DNA of 36,581 nucleotides from Rubrobacter sp. (GCA_013695915.1 JACCZN010000134.1:1-36581), one strand, 5' to 3'; positions 7,063 to 15,584 are shown, counted from the stretch's first letter. Notes: generated by a model from the sequence alone, not told the origin. Numbers and translations: made by a program.

Positions 7063-7710
7063 TTACTCTTCCAGGTGGCCGGTGAGGGCCAAATCCACGA
7101 GGAGAGGGTGCCCGCTGCCGGTACTCCAGGACATGCGCGTGAGGGAGGCGTTCGGCGCGCGGCGGGTGCCGGTGAGCACCTCCTCGCCGAAGAGGTGCCT
7201 CAGGTAGGCTCGCAGGACGCCACCGTGCGAGACGACCACGATGGAGCCCCCGGACCCGGCGTGCCGGGCCTGTATCTCCGAGATGGCCGCCTCGAACCGG
7301 ACGAGGAGCTGGGCGTCATCCTCCGCTCCCGCCAGCCTCCAGGCCTCGGCCTCCGGAAGGCTCATGAACTTCTCGATCAGGCCCGGGTTCTCCTGCTGGA
7401 ACTCCGCCCATACCCGACCCTCGAACATGCCGCCGCTCCGCTCCATCAGGCCCGGCAGGTCCACGACCCCGTTCCCGTAGCCGCCCGCGGCGGAGAGCTC
7501 GCGCACGATGCCCTCCGCCGTCTGGGAGGCCCGCAGGAGCGGGCTGGTGTACACACCCGCGACCGGCGAGCCCGCCAGCGCCCGTCCGGCCCGGCGCGCC
7601 TGCTCCCTCCCGAGTTCCGAGAGCGGGAAGTCTAGCTGGCCCTGCCAAACGCCCGCCGCGTTCGCGGTGGACTGCCCGTGGCGGACAAAGACTATCTCTC
7701 CCGTGAACAC
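7063..7710 (-). CDS. Histidine phosphatase superfamily protein (phosphoglycerate-mutase-like)
   Basis: The 215-aa protein opens VFVRHGQSTAN, with the RHG catalytic motif (His11 takes the phosphate) and later GLMERSGGMFEG (catalytic acid) and VVVSHGGVLRAYL (second His). This is the complete set for the 2H-phosphatase fold (cofactor-dependent PGM, CobC, broad phosphatases). The length matches a broad-specificity phosphatase rather than true glycolytic PGM, so the substrate cannot be named. GTG 7710 lies 17 bases after the stop of the glutaredoxin gene on the same strand, so the two are probably co-transcribed. Its 3' end converges on the DUF2723 gene. Confidence 0.88.
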   Translation of the reverse strand: MFTGEIVFVRHGQSTANAAGVWQGQLDFPLSELGREQARRAGRALAGSPVAGVYTSPLLRASQTAEGIVRELSAAGGYGNGVVDLPGLMERSGGMFEGRVWAEFQQENPGLIEKFMSLPEAEAWRLAGAEDDAQLLVRFEAAISEIQARHAGSGGSIVVVSHGGVLRAYLRHLFGEEVLTGTRRAPNASLTRMSWSTGSGHPLLVDLALTGHLEE

Positions 7711-7727
7711 CGGGCGCGGGCTGCGGC

Positions 7728-7979
7728 TCAGGCGTAGCGCTTGCGGAGCTCGCGGACGATGTGGCTCGAGTCCACGAGCACGTCGTCGCCGATGGTCAGG
7801 ATCGGGATGGCCCGTTGGCCCGAGAGCCGTATGACCTCCTCGCGGCCGTCGTCGTCGGCGTTGACCGACTCATAATCGAGGTCCAGCCGCGCGAGCTCTT
7901 TCTTTACTACGCGGCAGTAGGGGCAGTAGCTGCCCGTGTAGAATGTTATGGACTCCTGGAAACCGTTTTCGGCAGCCAA
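7728..7979 (-). CDS. Glutaredoxin / NrdH-like thiol oxidoreductase
   Basis: This 83-aa thioredoxin-fold protein carries the redox motif CPYC (Cys19, Cys22) after the first strand (ITFYTGSYCPYCRVVKKELA). It also has the cis-proline segment RAIPIL and the GG-like loop replaced by GDDVLVDSS. It would reduce disulfides or glutathione/mycothiol mixed disulfides in the cytosol. Actinobacteria use mycothiol, so a mycoredoxin-like role is possible, but the classical mycoredoxin signature is not decisive here. TTG 7979 is preceded by AAGGAGGG at five bases. TATAAT sits at 8032-8027. It heads a two-gene unit with the phosphatase. Confidence 0.88.
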   Translation of the reverse strand: MAAENGFQESITFYTGSYCPYCRVVKKELARLDLDYESVNADDDGREEVIRLSGQRAIPILTIGDDVLVDSSHIVRELRKRYA

Positions 7980-8026
7980 GGCTACCCTCCTTCGGGTCTT
8001 CGAACAAAATCCTACGACAGGCCTGG

Positions 8027-8032
8027 ATTATA
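8027..8032 (-). promoter_or_regulatory. -10 hexamer TATAAT for the glutaredoxin/phosphatase unit
   Basis: A perfect TATAAT reads on the minus strand at 8032-8027, about 48 bases before the glutaredoxin start. The region where its -35 should lie (around 8050-8055) falls inside the palindrome at 8052-8065. Confidence 0.45.
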
Positions 8033-8051
8033 CCCCACGCAAAATCCCTCG

Positions 8052-8065
8052 CCGGTGCGCACCGG
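8052..8065. promoter_or_regulatory. Palindrome CCGGTGCGCACCGG, candidate shared operator
   Basis: This 14-bp perfect palindrome lies almost midway between two outward-facing TATAAT hexamers (8032-8027 and 8091-8096). It would cover the -35 zone of the minus-strand promoter and sit just upstream of the -35 zone of the plus-strand one, so one dimeric regulator could control both the redox pair and the VanW gene. Confidence 0.35.
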
Positions 8066-8090
8066 TGCCTCCCAGCCCCACGGTTATTTG

Positions 8091-8096
8091 TATAAT
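8091..8096 (+). promoter_or_regulatory. -10 hexamer TATAAT for the VanW-domain gene
   Basis: TATAAT at 8091-8096 follows TTTG and lies 89 bases before the TTG start of the VanW gene. No good -35 is visible, so the transcript would carry a leader of about 80 bases. Confidence 0.4.
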
Positions 8097-8184
8097 GTAA
8101 CCTTTGAGGTGATGAAAGCTTCCGGGCCGTTATGGGTGCGGGAGGGTAGAGTCCGGGCAGGCTCCGCACACGGAGGATGATGTT

Positions 8185-9942
8185 TTGAGGATCGTCAAGA
8201 GGTCGAGGGGTTCCGGCGAAGAGAGCGGTCTCAAGGGCTTCCTGGAGAAGGAGCCCCGCAAGCCGGAACCCCAGAAGCCGGGACCCCGGTCCTCTGGCCG
8301 GCGGCGGCTCGTTGGCCCGGTCCTCGTGCTCTGCGCGGTGCTCGCGGTGCTCGTGGCCGCCGACTACGCGGTGAACGCCGGCAAGGTCTACCGGGGGGTA
8401 GAGACCGGCAGCGTCTCGCTCGGCGGAATGACGCCGGATCAGGCCCGCGCCGCGGTCGAGGAGCGGTCCGAGGGCGCGCTGCAGGAGGTGCGGTTTACCG
8501 GCTCGGAGGAGGTGGCGTTCCCGGCCGAGGAGGTCGGCGTGGACTTCGACGTCGAGGCCACCGTGGACCGGGCCTACGCGGTCGGGCGGGAAGGCGGCTT
8601 CACCAAACGTCTAACCGAGCGCTTCGAGTCGGCGTTCGGGACCGTGCGCATTCCGCCCGAGGTCGGCTACCGGCCGGAGCTCGCCCGGGCCGAGGTGGAG
8701 GAGCTGGCCGGGCAGATGGACGAGGCTCCCGAAGAGGGGAGCGTCCGGATCGTGGGCAGCGAGGTCGCGGTCGGGTCGGCCAGTGACGGGTACCGGCTAG
8801 ATGTCCCGGCCACGGTAGAGAGCGTGGACCGGGCGGTGCAGGACCTGACCGGGGAGGCCGAGCTCGTCGGCGAGACGCTCGCCCCCGAGGTCTCGACGGA
8901 GGAGGCCGAGTCGGCCGGGGACCGGGCCCGCAGGGCGATGTCCGCCCCGCTCATCTTCGAGGCCGGGGGCGAGCAGTGGACCATCTCCCCGGCCCAGATG
9001 GGCCGGGCTCTTGCGGTGGAGGAGCGGGACGGGACCCTCTCCGTGGGGCTCGATCGCGAGCGGCTGTCGGAGGACCTGGCCGACATCCCCGCAACGCTCC
9101 AACGGCCCGCGATAGAGGCCGAGTTCATGGTGGACGGCGACGAGGTAGACGTGACCCGGAGCCAGATCGGACGCACGGTCCAGATGCAGGAGCTGCTCGG
9201 CGCCGTGGAGGCCGGCGTCTTCGAGGGCCAGCGCAGGTTCGAGGTGCCGGTCGTCCAGGACCGGCCGGAGCTCACGACGCAGGTCGCCGAGAGGCTCAAG
9301 CCGGAAGAGTTGATCGGGGAGTTCCGCACCAACTACCTGACCTACGACGACGAGCCCGGCCGGGTAACGAACCTCGAGATCGCCTCCGACGTGGTGGACG
9401 GGACGCTACTGGCCCCCGGAGAGGTCTTCTCTTTCAACGAGCTGGCGGCCCCGCTGGAGTACGAGGAGGCCAGCGTCATTATCGACGGACAGGTGGACAC
9501 GGCCATCGGCGGCGGTCTGTGCCAGGTCTCCTCGAGCCTGTACATGGCCGCGAACTACGCGGGCCTGGAGAGCGTGGAGCGACACCCGCACTTCGCGGAG
9601 CTGCCGTACATCCGGCCGGGCTTCGATGCCACGGTCTGGTTCGGGGCGCTCGACATGCAGTTCAGGAACAACACCCCGGGCTACCTGCTCCTCCGGGAGG
9701 AGGTGACCGACGACGGCTTTGTGGAGGCCCGCATCTACGGCCAGCCCACCGGCCGGGAGGTGGAGATGGACTCGGAGAAGACCCGGACCACGCGGGACGG
9801 CGAGGGCAACGAGGTCACGCAGTGGGAGACTACCCAGACGGTCAGCCAGAACGGCCAGGTCGTCTCGGACGGGGTCATACACACCGACACCTACGGGGAG
9901 CTACAGCCGGCGGATACCTCCGACGGCCGGCCGCTCGACTAG
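8185..9942 (+). CDS. Membrane-anchored VanW-domain protein with PG-binding-4 repeats
   Basis: This 585-aa protein has a basic Pro/Lys-rich cytosolic tail, one transmembrane helix at about residues 43-66 (VGPVLVLCAVLAVLVAADYA), and a large extracytoplasmic part. The outside part holds YoaR-type peptidoglycan-binding repeats (GVETGSVSLGGMTPDQARAA and a second copy further on) and ends in a VanW domain (FSFNELAAPLEYEEAS, GGGLCQVSSSLYMAANYAGL near residue 442, RPGFDATVWFG). VanW proteins occur in cell-wall and vancomycin-resistance loci, but their biochemical activity is not firmly known, and resistance should not be inferred. TTG 8185 has GGAGG upstream. Its TAG stop shares the CTAG with the stop of the convergent RidA gene. 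Confidence 0.88.
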   Translation: MRIVKRSRGSGEESGLKGFLEKEPRKPEPQKPGPRSSGRRRLVGPVLVLCAVLAVLVAADYAVNAGKVYRGVETGSVSLGGMTPDQARAAVEERSEGALQEVRFTGSEEVAFPAEEVGVDFDVEATVDRAYAVGREGGFTKRLTERFESAFGTVRIPPEVGYRPELARAEVEELAGQMDEAPEEGSVRIVGSEVAVGSASDGYRLDVPATVESVDRAVQDLTGEAELVGETLAPEVSTEEAESAGDRARRAMSAPLIFEAGGEQWTISPAQMGRALAVEERDGTLSVGLDRERLSEDLADIPATLQRPAIEAEFMVDGDEVDVTRSQIGRTVQMQELLGAVEAGVFEGQRRFEVPVVQDRPELTTQVAERLKPEELIGEFRTNYLTYDDEPGRVTNLEIASDVVDGTLLAPGEVFSFNELAAPLEYEEASVIIDGQVDTAIGGGLCQVSSSLYMAANYAGLESVERHPHFAELPYIRPGFDATVWFGALDMQFRNNTPGYLLLREEVTDDGFVEARIYGQPTGREVEMDSEKTRTTRDGEGNEVTQWETTQTVSQNGQVVSDGVIHTDTYGELQPADTSDGRPLD

Positions 9943-10409
9943 CCCGGAGAGAGCTCCACTACCAGCTCGACCTCGACCGGCGCGTCGAACGGCAGCTCCG
10001 CGACCCCGACCGCGGACCGGGCGTGTACACCCGCCCCTCCGAGGACCTCCCCGAGCAGCTCCGAGGCCCCGTTCAGGACCTGGGGCTGACCGCTGAAGCC
10101 CTGGGCGGAGGCCACGTATCCCACGACCTTGACGACCCGGATCCCGCCGTAGGCCTCGTCGCCCAGCGAGAGGACGGCGGAGAGGGCGTTGACCGCGCAG
10201 AACGCCGCCGCCTCGCGGGCCTCCCCGGGGGTCACCGCGCCGCCGACCTTCCCAGTGTAGAGTAGCTCGCCGTGGCGGAGAGGTAGCTGGCCCGCGGTAA
10301 AGACCAGGCCGCCCGCGCGGACCGCGGGGACGTAGGAGCCTGCGGGCTCCGGGACCGGCGGCAACTCGTAGCCGAGCTCCGCGAGCCGCTCTCTGAGGTA
10401 GCTCTCCAC
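9939..10409 (-). CDS. RidA/YjgF-family protein
   Basis: The 156-aa protein contains [36 protein letters not shown] and the C-terminal [20 protein letters not shown], the pattern of the YjgF/RidA family. The archetype hydrolyses reactive enamine/imine intermediates. The long RidA variety with AVGVAELP often lacks the catalytic Arg of true RidA, so deaminase activity is uncertain. GTG 10409 abuts the stop of the flavin reductase gene (one base gap), so they form an operon. Its stop overlaps the VanW gene stop by four bases in opposite orientation. Confidence 0.87.
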   Translation of the reverse strand: MESYLRERLAELGYELPPVPEPAGSYVPAVRAGGLVFTAGQLPLRHGELLYTGKVGGAVTPGEAREAAAFCAVNALSAVLSLGDEAYGGIRVVKVVGYVASAQGFSGQPQVLNGASELLGEVLGGAGVHARSAVGVAELPFDAPVEVELVVELSPG

Positions 10410-10410
10410 G

Positions 10411-10902
10411 CTAGTAGAGGTCCTCGTACTCGTCCGGGTCGTAGGTCAGTGGGCGGTCCACGTCCAGGGTCTCTCCCGCCGTGACCTCCCCGACGATAAC
10501 CGTGTGGTCCCCGGCCCGGACGGTGTCGAGTACCCGGCAGTCGAGGTAGGCCAGGCAGTCCAGGAGGTACGGTGAGCCGCTCGGGGTCTCTCCGTAGGGG
10601 ACGTCCCGGAACTTGTACTCGTGCTCGCCCGTCGTCTCGCCGAAGTACGTGGCGACGTTTACCTGGTCCTCGCGCAGCACGCTCAGGGAGAACGAGGCGC
10701 TGTCGAGGATGACGTTGCGAGTGTAGCGGTCGTCCCGCACGGCGATGGCCACGCAGGGCGGGGTCTCCGCCGCCTGCGTGACCCAGGCGGCGGACATGGC
10801 GTTCACCTCCCGGCCCCGGCGCGAGCCCAGGACGTAGACCCCGTGGGTCAGGTGGCTCATCGCCCCGAGTATAGAGCTCTTGTCCTTCAGGTCTCTCTCC
10901 AC
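10411..10902 (-). CDS. Flavin reductase-like FMN-binding protein
   Basis: The 163-aa protein shows the flavin reductase (split-barrel) pattern: LTHGVYVLGSRRGREVNAMS, AAWVTQAAETPPCVAIAV, a Ser-rich strand FSLSVLRED, and LDCRVLDTVRAGDHTVIVGE. Such proteins bind FMN, either reducing it with NAD(P)H for a monooxygenase or serving as an oxidoreductase themselves. GTG 10902 has GGAGAG upstream. It is the first gene of a tight pair with RidA. No partner monooxygenase lies next to it. Confidence 0.87.
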   Translation of the reverse strand: MERDLKDKSSILGAMSHLTHGVYVLGSRRGREVNAMSAAWVTQAAETPPCVAIAVRDDRYTRNVILDSASFSLSVLREDQVNVATYFGETTGEHEYKFRDVPYGETPSGSPYLLDCLAYLDCRVLDTVRAGDHTVIVGEVTAGETLDVDRPLTYDPDEYEDLY

Positions 10903-10998
10903 GGCTCTCCGATCAGTATCTGTGAGCCCCTATAGTCTACCAACACCGGGTATACTCCCGCCCATGCAGCTTCGCCAGACCACGGGAGCCCGCGGTAC

Positions 10999-11994
10999 GT
11001 GACCCCGGGTGTGGCGCTCGTGGCGGCCGGCATCCTGCAGGCTGTGCTGTACCTCCTCTTCGTGCGGTTCATAGACCTTTACGAGCGGGAGGCCCTGCGC
11101 TACGTGGTGCCGGTCTTTGTCTGGGGCTTCACGGTGGCGGCGGTGGCCTCGCTCTTCTTCAACACCCTCTCGACCATCACGCTGAGCGAGGTGGCGAGCG
11201 CCGAGGCTGCTCAGTTCCTGACGGCGGTCTTCGTGGCGCCGTTCGTGGAGGAGATCACCAAGGGCCTCGCCGTGCTCACCGTGTTCGTGGTCGCCTACCT
11301 GGCCGCGCGACGCCGCGGGGTGAACGAGTTCTCCGGGATCATGGACGGTATCGTCTACGGCTCGGCCGTGGGCTTTGGCTTCTCCATCGCGGAGGACCTC
11401 CTCTACTACGCTCAGGCGGGCCCCGAGACGTTCGTGGTGCGGCGGGTCTTTGGCGGCTTCGCCCACGCGGCATTCACCTCGCTCATCGGCGTCGGGCTGG
11501 GGCTCGTGACGTGGGTGAGCTCCTACTTCCTGAAGTTCCTGCTGCCCGTGCTCGGGCTCGGCGGGGCCATCTTCCTGCACGGGTTCTTCAACCTCATAGC
11601 CTCGCTCTTCGGACCTCTGGCCTACGTGCTGCTCTTCTTCGTGCTGCTCCTGTACGCCGTCCTGATCATCGTCTGGCTCTGGGTGGAGCGGCGCGTGATC
11701 CGGGAGGAGCTCCGGGACGAGGTGGGGGACTCCGTCACCCAGGAGGAGTACGAGATACTTCCGACCTACTTCCGGCGGACGGCCTACTACACGAGGCTCC
11801 TCTTTACCGGCCGTCTGCGCGCGTGGCGCCGGGCGCACCTCGTACACTCCGCCGCTATAGACCTGGCGTTCACCAAGCGGCTGGAGCGTATCTCCTACGC
11901 CGGACCGCAGGCGTTCCGGCTCCAGTACCTGCGCGAGCGGATAGGCGAGCTCCGGAGCGAGGAGAACGCGGAGTACGCCCCACTCCGGTCGTGA
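10999..11994 (+). CDS. PrsW-family intramembrane metalloprotease
   Basis: The 331-aa protein has about eight hydrophobic helices and carries the PrsW motifs in order: FVEEITKGLA (Glu pair near residue 84), FGFSIAEDLLYY, FGGFAHAAFTSLIG and FLHGFFN. In the CAAX/PrsW superfamily these Glu and His residues hold the catalytic zinc. Bacillus PrsW clips an anti-sigma factor, but the substrate here is unknown. The C-terminal ~100 residues are soluble and charged. GTG 10999 is the start. It overlaps mobA by four bases (GTGA), so the two are translationally coupled. It diverges from the flavin reductase. Confidence 0.9.
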   Translation: MTPGVALVAAGILQAVLYLLFVRFIDLYEREALRYVVPVFVWGFTVAAVASLFFNTLSTITLSEVASAEAAQFLTAVFVAPFVEEITKGLAVLTVFVVAYLAARRRGVNEFSGIMDGIVYGSAVGFGFSIAEDLLYYAQAGPETFVVRRVFGGFAHAAFTSLIGVGLGLVTWVSSYFLKFLLPVLGLGGAIFLHGFFNLIASLFGPLAYVLLFFVLLLYAVLIIVWLWVERRVIREELRDEVGDSVTQEEYEILPTYFRRTAYYTRLLFTGRLRAWRRAHLVHSAAIDLAFTKRLERISYAGPQAFRLQYLRERIGELRSEENAEYAPLRS

Positions 11995-12614
11995 ACTGCT
12001 CGGGCGTGGTGCTGGCCGGCGGGCGGAGCCGGCGGATGGGCCGGGACAAGCTGCCCCTCCGGGTGGGGGGCATCCCGCTGGTCCGGCGGGTCTGTGAGAC
12101 CCTGGGCGGCGTCTGCGAAGAGGTGATCCTGGTCAGCGCCGGAGAAGGGGTTCCCGGAGAGGTGCCGGAGGGTGTGCGGCCGGCCCGCGACCTGCGCGGG
12201 ACGGAGGGAGAGGGGCTGGGTCCGCTCGCCGGGATGGAGGCCGGTCTTTCGGCCGCGAGCCACCCGGCGGTCTTTGTGGCGGCCGGGGACGTGCCGTTCC
12301 TGCCCGGGGGGATGGTGCGTCTCCTGCTCCGGCGGGTCCTGGAGGACGGGGTAACTGCCGCCGTGCCGGTCTCCGGAGGCCGGATGCAGCCGCTGTGCGC
12401 GGCCTACAGCCGCCGGGACGCGCTGCCCGCCGTGAGCGCGGCGCTCGACGGCGGGGTCCGGGCCGTCCACAGGATGGTCGAGGGTCTCGGGGGGGTGGAG
12501 TACGTGGAGGAGCTCCGGGCGTTCGGGGACCCGGAGCTATTCCTGATGAACGTGAACTCGCCGGAAGACCTCGAGCGAGCCCGGGCCCGGTCCGGCGGGA
12601 CCGCGGACCGCTAG
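11991..12614 (+). CDS. mobA: Molybdenum cofactor guanylyltransferase
   Basis: This 207-aa nucleotidyltransferase has the N-terminal nucleotide loop VVLAGGRSRRMGRDKLPL (residues 6-23) and the Mg-binding AAGDVPFL (Asp100). The core matches MobA, which joins GMP to molybdopterin to give bis-MGD. Relatives in the same fold (MocA, CofC) differ in this loop, so MobA is favoured but not certain. GTG 11991 overlaps the PrsW stop. No other cofactor genes lie nearby, so the molybdoenzyme it serves is elsewhere. Confidence 0.85.
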   Translation: MNCSGVVLAGGRSRRMGRDKLPLRVGGIPLVRRVCETLGGVCEEVILVSAGEGVPGEVPEGVRPARDLRGTEGEGLGPLAGMEAGLSAASHPAVFVAAGDVPFLPGGMVRLLLRRVLEDGVTAAVPVSGGRMQPLCAAYSRRDALPAVSAALDGGVRAVHRMVEGLGGVEYVEELRAFGDPELFLMNVNSPEDLERARARSGGTADR

Positions 12615-12621
12615 ACCGGCG

Positions 12622-13203
12622 GTGGGGATTCTCGGGGACCTCTCCGCGCTCGTGCGGCTGTACCGGGGCGACGCGTCGGTGTTCCGCCGGGAGCCTCGTG
12701 GCCCGGACCGCGTGGCGGTGGTGCTCGGGGCCCAGGTGCTCCGGGGAGGGCGGCCGAGCGCGGTCCTCGAGGCCCGGTCTCTGCACGCGGCCGGGATGTA
12801 CCATCGGGGGGAGGCCGGGCTGCTGGTGCCGAGCGGCGGGGTGGGTGAGCACCCGCCGAGCGAGGCGGCGGTCGCGGCGGGCGTGCTGCGGCGCGCCGGG
12901 GTGCCCGGGGAGCGGATACTGCTCGAGGACCGGTCCGGGAGCACGTTGGAGAGCGCGCGGCGGGTGGCCGGGGTGCTGCGGGAGAGGGAGGTTACGGAGG
13001 TGGTGGCGGTCACGGACCCGCTGCACTGCGTGCGGGCGGTGGCGGCTCTCCGGGAGGAGGGGATAAAGTGCGTGCCGGAGCCCGTGTATAGTAGCCCGGC
13101 GTGGCGGGTGCCGCGGATGCGCCGGGAGCAGTTCGCGCGAGAGCTTGGAGCCGTGGTTTGGTACAGGACAAGGTGGGCGCTGGTGAGTTCGGCCAGAAGA
13201 TAG
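12622..13203 (+). CDS. DUF218 / YdcF-SanA-ElyC family protein
   Basis: The 193-aa protein contains RVAVVLGAQVLRGGRPSAVL, LLVPSGGVGEHPPSEAA, LLEDRSGSTLESARRVAGVL and VAVTDPLHCVRA, the ordered motifs of the DUF218 fold. SanA and ElyC relatives affect envelope integrity and peptidoglycan precursors, and YdcF binds S-adenosylmethionine in vitro. No transmembrane anchor is visible, unlike SanA. The start is GTG 12622, eight bases after mobA. It overlaps the transporter gene that follows by 46 bases. Confidence 0.82.
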   Translation: MGILGDLSALVRLYRGDASVFRREPRGPDRVAVVLGAQVLRGGRPSAVLEARSLHAAGMYHRGEAGLLVPSGGVGEHPPSEAAVAAGVLRRAGVPGERILLEDRSGSTLESARRVAGVLREREVTEVVAVTDPLHCVRAVAALREEGIKCVPEPVYSSPAWRVPRMRREQFARELGAVVWYRTRWALVSSARR

Positions 13204-14075
13204 CGCTGCCGGCGGTCGCGGTGGGGGTGCTCGCGGTCTCTGCGGCGGCCATCTTTATCCGGCTCGCGGACGCACCGGCGCTCGCCATCGCCATCTGGCG
13301 CAGCGCGCTCGGGGTCGCCGTGCTCCTGCCGTTCGCGGTCTACCGGCGGGAACGGCTGCCGCGGGGCAGGCCGCTCTACATCGGGATGGCCTCCGGGGTC
13401 GCGCTCGGGGCGCACTTCGGGTTCTGGATCTCCTCGCTGGACTATACGAGCGTGGCGGCGAGCGTGGTGCTGGTCTGCACCCAGCCGGTCTTCGTGGCGA
13501 TACTGGCGTACCTCACGTTTGGCGAGCGGACCTCGATGCTCTCTTTCCTCGGGATACTCGTCGCGCTCGGGGGTACGGTGGTCATCGCCGGGGGTAGCGC
13601 CTCGTTCGGGGAGGGGGCGTTCTTCGGGAACCTGCTCGCGCTCGCCGGGGCGGTGACGGTAGCGGTGTACGTGCTCGTCGGACGCTCGCTGCGCACGGCG
13701 TTCGAGCCCGTGGGGGTGCTGCCGTACTCCATCGTCGTCTACGCCACGGCGGCGCTAACCCTCGTGCCCGTCGCGCTCTACGCCGGGGTGCCGCTCTGGG
13801 GCTACGGATGGGAGGCGTGGTTCTGGATCTGGGCCATCACCCTCGGGCCGCAGCTCATGGGGCACACCGTCTTCAACTGGGCCTTGAGGTACGTCGAGGC
13901 CTCCGTGATCTCGGGCACCATCCTCGCCGAGCCCGTGGTCTCCGCGATACTGGCCTGGATCATACTGTTCGAGCAGCCCGGGGTTGCGACTATTCTCGGG
14001 GGCGGCGTGGTCCTCGTGGGTCTCTTCCTCCTGCTGCGCGGCCGGGGGTCGGGCGGGGTCGCTCCCGTCTCCTAG
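13158..14075 (+). CDS. EamA/DMT-family transporter (RhaT/YdcZ-like, ten helices)
   Basis: The protein shows two EamA repeats, each of about five helices. It has FIRLADAPALAIAIWRSALG near the start, a glycine-rich turn after ISSLDYTSVAAS, and a second half ending ILAEPVVSAILAWIILFEQP. DMT exporters move amino acids, nucleosides or small metabolites, and the substrate cannot be told from sequence. TTG 13158 with GGAG eight bases upstream gives 305 aa. The frame stays open back to GTG 13101. It overlaps the DUF218 gene and is part of the PrsW-mobA-DUF218 run. Confidence 0.88.
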   Translation: MVQDKVGAGEFGQKIALPAVAVGVLAVSAAAIFIRLADAPALAIAIWRSALGVAVLLPFAVYRRERLPRGRPLYIGMASGVALGAHFGFWISSLDYTSVAASVVLVCTQPVFVAILAYLTFGERTSMLSFLGILVALGGTVVIAGGSASFGEGAFFGNLLALAGAVTVAVYVLVGRSLRTAFEPVGVLPYSIVVYATAALTLVPVALYAGVPLWGYGWEAWFWIWAITLGPQLMGHTVFNWALRYVEASVISGTILAEPVVSAILAWIILFEQPGVATILGGGVVLVGLFLLLRGRGSGGVAPVS

Positions 14076-14158
14076 GACGGGGCCCCGCTCACACACTGCT
14101 TCCCGTGGATGTTGTATTCTCTGCCGTGACCTGCGGGCGGCAGTAAGCGGAGCAGAGC

Positions 14159-14833
14159 TTGGGACCGATAAGAGCCGGAATCAGATACGGGATAGCGGCG
14201 GCCGTGATCGCGCTGCTCGCCAACTTCCACTTCCTGCTCCTCGACCCCGTGGGTACACCGGGCTGGGTCATCGCGGTAATAGAAGACTTCAGGACGAGCC
14301 TGGCGCTGGCCTCCTTCCTGCTGCTCGCCATACTCGCCGCGCTGCGCACGGAGCCGCAGAGGATCGACCCGGACGTGTCCCGGCGCACGCTGCTCTTCCG
14401 GGACGCCACGCTCGCCGCGACCCTCGTGGCGGTGATCGCGGGCGTCGCCCTGATCTTCGTGACCTTCCTGCAGGCGACGGTCTTCGCCGACGATATGCGC
14501 TCCTACGCCCGGGAGGCCGCCCCCCGGATACTCGCCTACATAGACGAGCTGGGGGAACGGTTCAGCGACCCGACAACGCCGATAACGGCGGCCGAGATCG
14601 AGCAAGACCTCGCCCCGCCGGAGCTGCGGGACGTCGGACAGTCCATCTCGAACCTCGTTCTGCGCGCGCTGTTCCTCAGCGTCGTGGGTGCCGTGGTCGG
14701 GCTGCTGCGGGGGACCTTCGGCTCGGCCGGCGGCTCCGCGAAACCTGACGGCGATGAGGCCGGAGAAGAGGAGGGCTCCGAAGATGAGGTTCCGGGACCG
14801 GACAAACCGGAGGGAGAAGACCCCGGGCGTTAG
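14159..14833 (+). CDS. Unknown membrane protein with acidic tail
   Basis: I do not recognise the family. The 224-aa protein has a first helix (IAAAVIALLANFHFLLLD), a second (LALASFLLLAILAALRT), a third (LAATLVAVIAGVALIFVTFL), a central soluble loop of about 60 residues that is probably extracytoplasmic, a fourth helix (LFLSVVGAVVGLLRGTFG), and an Asp/Glu-rich C-terminal tail of about 35 residues. TTG 14159 has GGAG about seven bases upstream. It follows the EamA transporter after 83 bases. The stop codon lies inside a strong hairpin. Confidence 0.7.
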   Translation: MGPIRAGIRYGIAAAVIALLANFHFLLLDPVGTPGWVIAVIEDFRTSLALASFLLLAILAALRTEPQRIDPDVSRRTLLFRDATLAATLVAVIAGVALIFVTFLQATVFADDMRSYAREAAPRILAYIDELGERFSDPTTPITAAEIEQDLAPPELRDVGQSISNLVLRALFLSVVGAVVGLLRGTFGSAGGSAKPDGDEAGEEEGSEDEVPGPDKPEGEDPGR

Positions 14834-14842
14834 AGCCCGGGG
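14821..14842. terminator. Stem-loop between convergent genes
   Basis: CCCCGGGC (14821-14828) pairs perfectly with GCCCGGGG (14835-14842) around a six-base loop that contains the TAG stop of the membrane protein gene. No U-run follows on either strand. Its place between two converging genes favours a bidirectional, U-less terminator. Confidence 0.6.
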
Positions 14843-14857
14843 CCTCCGTTGCGGGGC

Positions 14858-15580
14858 CTAGGAGGCGAGGTTGTCGCCCGGCTGCATCACGTGTACCTGG
14901 ACGTCCGGCATGTCCGAGAGGTGCTCCTTGAACTCCTTCGGCGTGCCGGGGATGAACGGGAAGGTGCCGTAGTGGATCGGGACCACGTGGTTCACGCCGA
15001 GTAGCCGGGTGGCGTGGGCGGCCTCGTAGGGGCTCATCACTACCTGATCTCCGATGGGCAGCAGGGCCAGGTCCGGCCGGTAGAGCTCCCCGATCAGGCG
15101 CATGTCCCCGAAGAGGCCCGTGTCCCCGGCGTGGTAGAGCTTGAAGCCGCTCTCGAACTCCACGATCAGGCCCAGGGGCTCCCCGGCGTAGATGATGCTC
15201 CCGTCCTCGGCGGCGATGCTCGAGGAGTGGAAGGCGTTGACCGCCGTTACCTTTATGCCGCCGACCCGGACGGAGCCGCCCTTCTGGAGCGGCACGCCGT
15301 TCTCGACGCCCTGGGCGGCCATGTAGGAGTAGATCTCGAAGTTCGCGACCGCGTTGGCGCCGGTATCTCTGGCGAGGGAGACGGCGTCGCCGAAGTGGTC
15401 GAAGTGGCCGTGGGTAATGAGCATCGTGTCCAGCTCGCCGATGTTCTTCAGGTCCTCCGGAACCGCGGGGTTCTCCTGGATCCAGGGGTCTATGATTATC
15501 TGCTCGTCACCCGGGGTGGTGAGCCTGAAGGTCGCGTGGCCCAGGTAGGTTACCCTGGCGCCTCCCAGCATCTCTTCCAT
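14858..15580 (-). CDS. UPF0173 metal-dependent hydrolase (metallo-beta-lactamase fold)
   Basis: The 240-aa protein has the metal motif HGHFDH (residues 57-62) after TMLIT, further ligands at NAFHSSS and YHAGDTGLFGDM, and a late VVPIHYGTFP. This is the UPF0173/UlaG-like subfamily. UlaG hydrolyses L-ascorbate-6-phosphate lactone, but most UPF0173 members have no assigned substrate. ATG 15580 is preceded by AGGAGG at five bases. That ribosome site is the 3' arm of a perfect hairpin, suggesting translational control. It converges on the preceding membrane gene and diverges from a small transporter. Confidence 0.9.
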   Translation of the reverse strand: MEEMLGGARVTYLGHATFRLTTPGDEQIIIDPWIQENPAVPEDLKNIGELDTMLITHGHFDHFGDAVSLARDTGANAVANFEIYSYMAAQGVENGVPLQKGGSVRVGGIKVTAVNAFHSSSIAAEDGSIIYAGEPLGLIVEFESGFKLYHAGDTGLFGDMRLIGELYRPDLALLPIGDQVVMSPYEAAHATRLLGVNHVVPIHYGTFPFIPGTPKEFKEHLSDMPDVQVHVMQPGDNLAS

Positions 15581-15584
15581 ACAT

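Noticed and set aside
8185-9942. Vancomycin resistance gene
   Set aside because: VanW domains are common in chromosomal wall proteins, and no vanH, vanA/B ligase or vanX gene is present.
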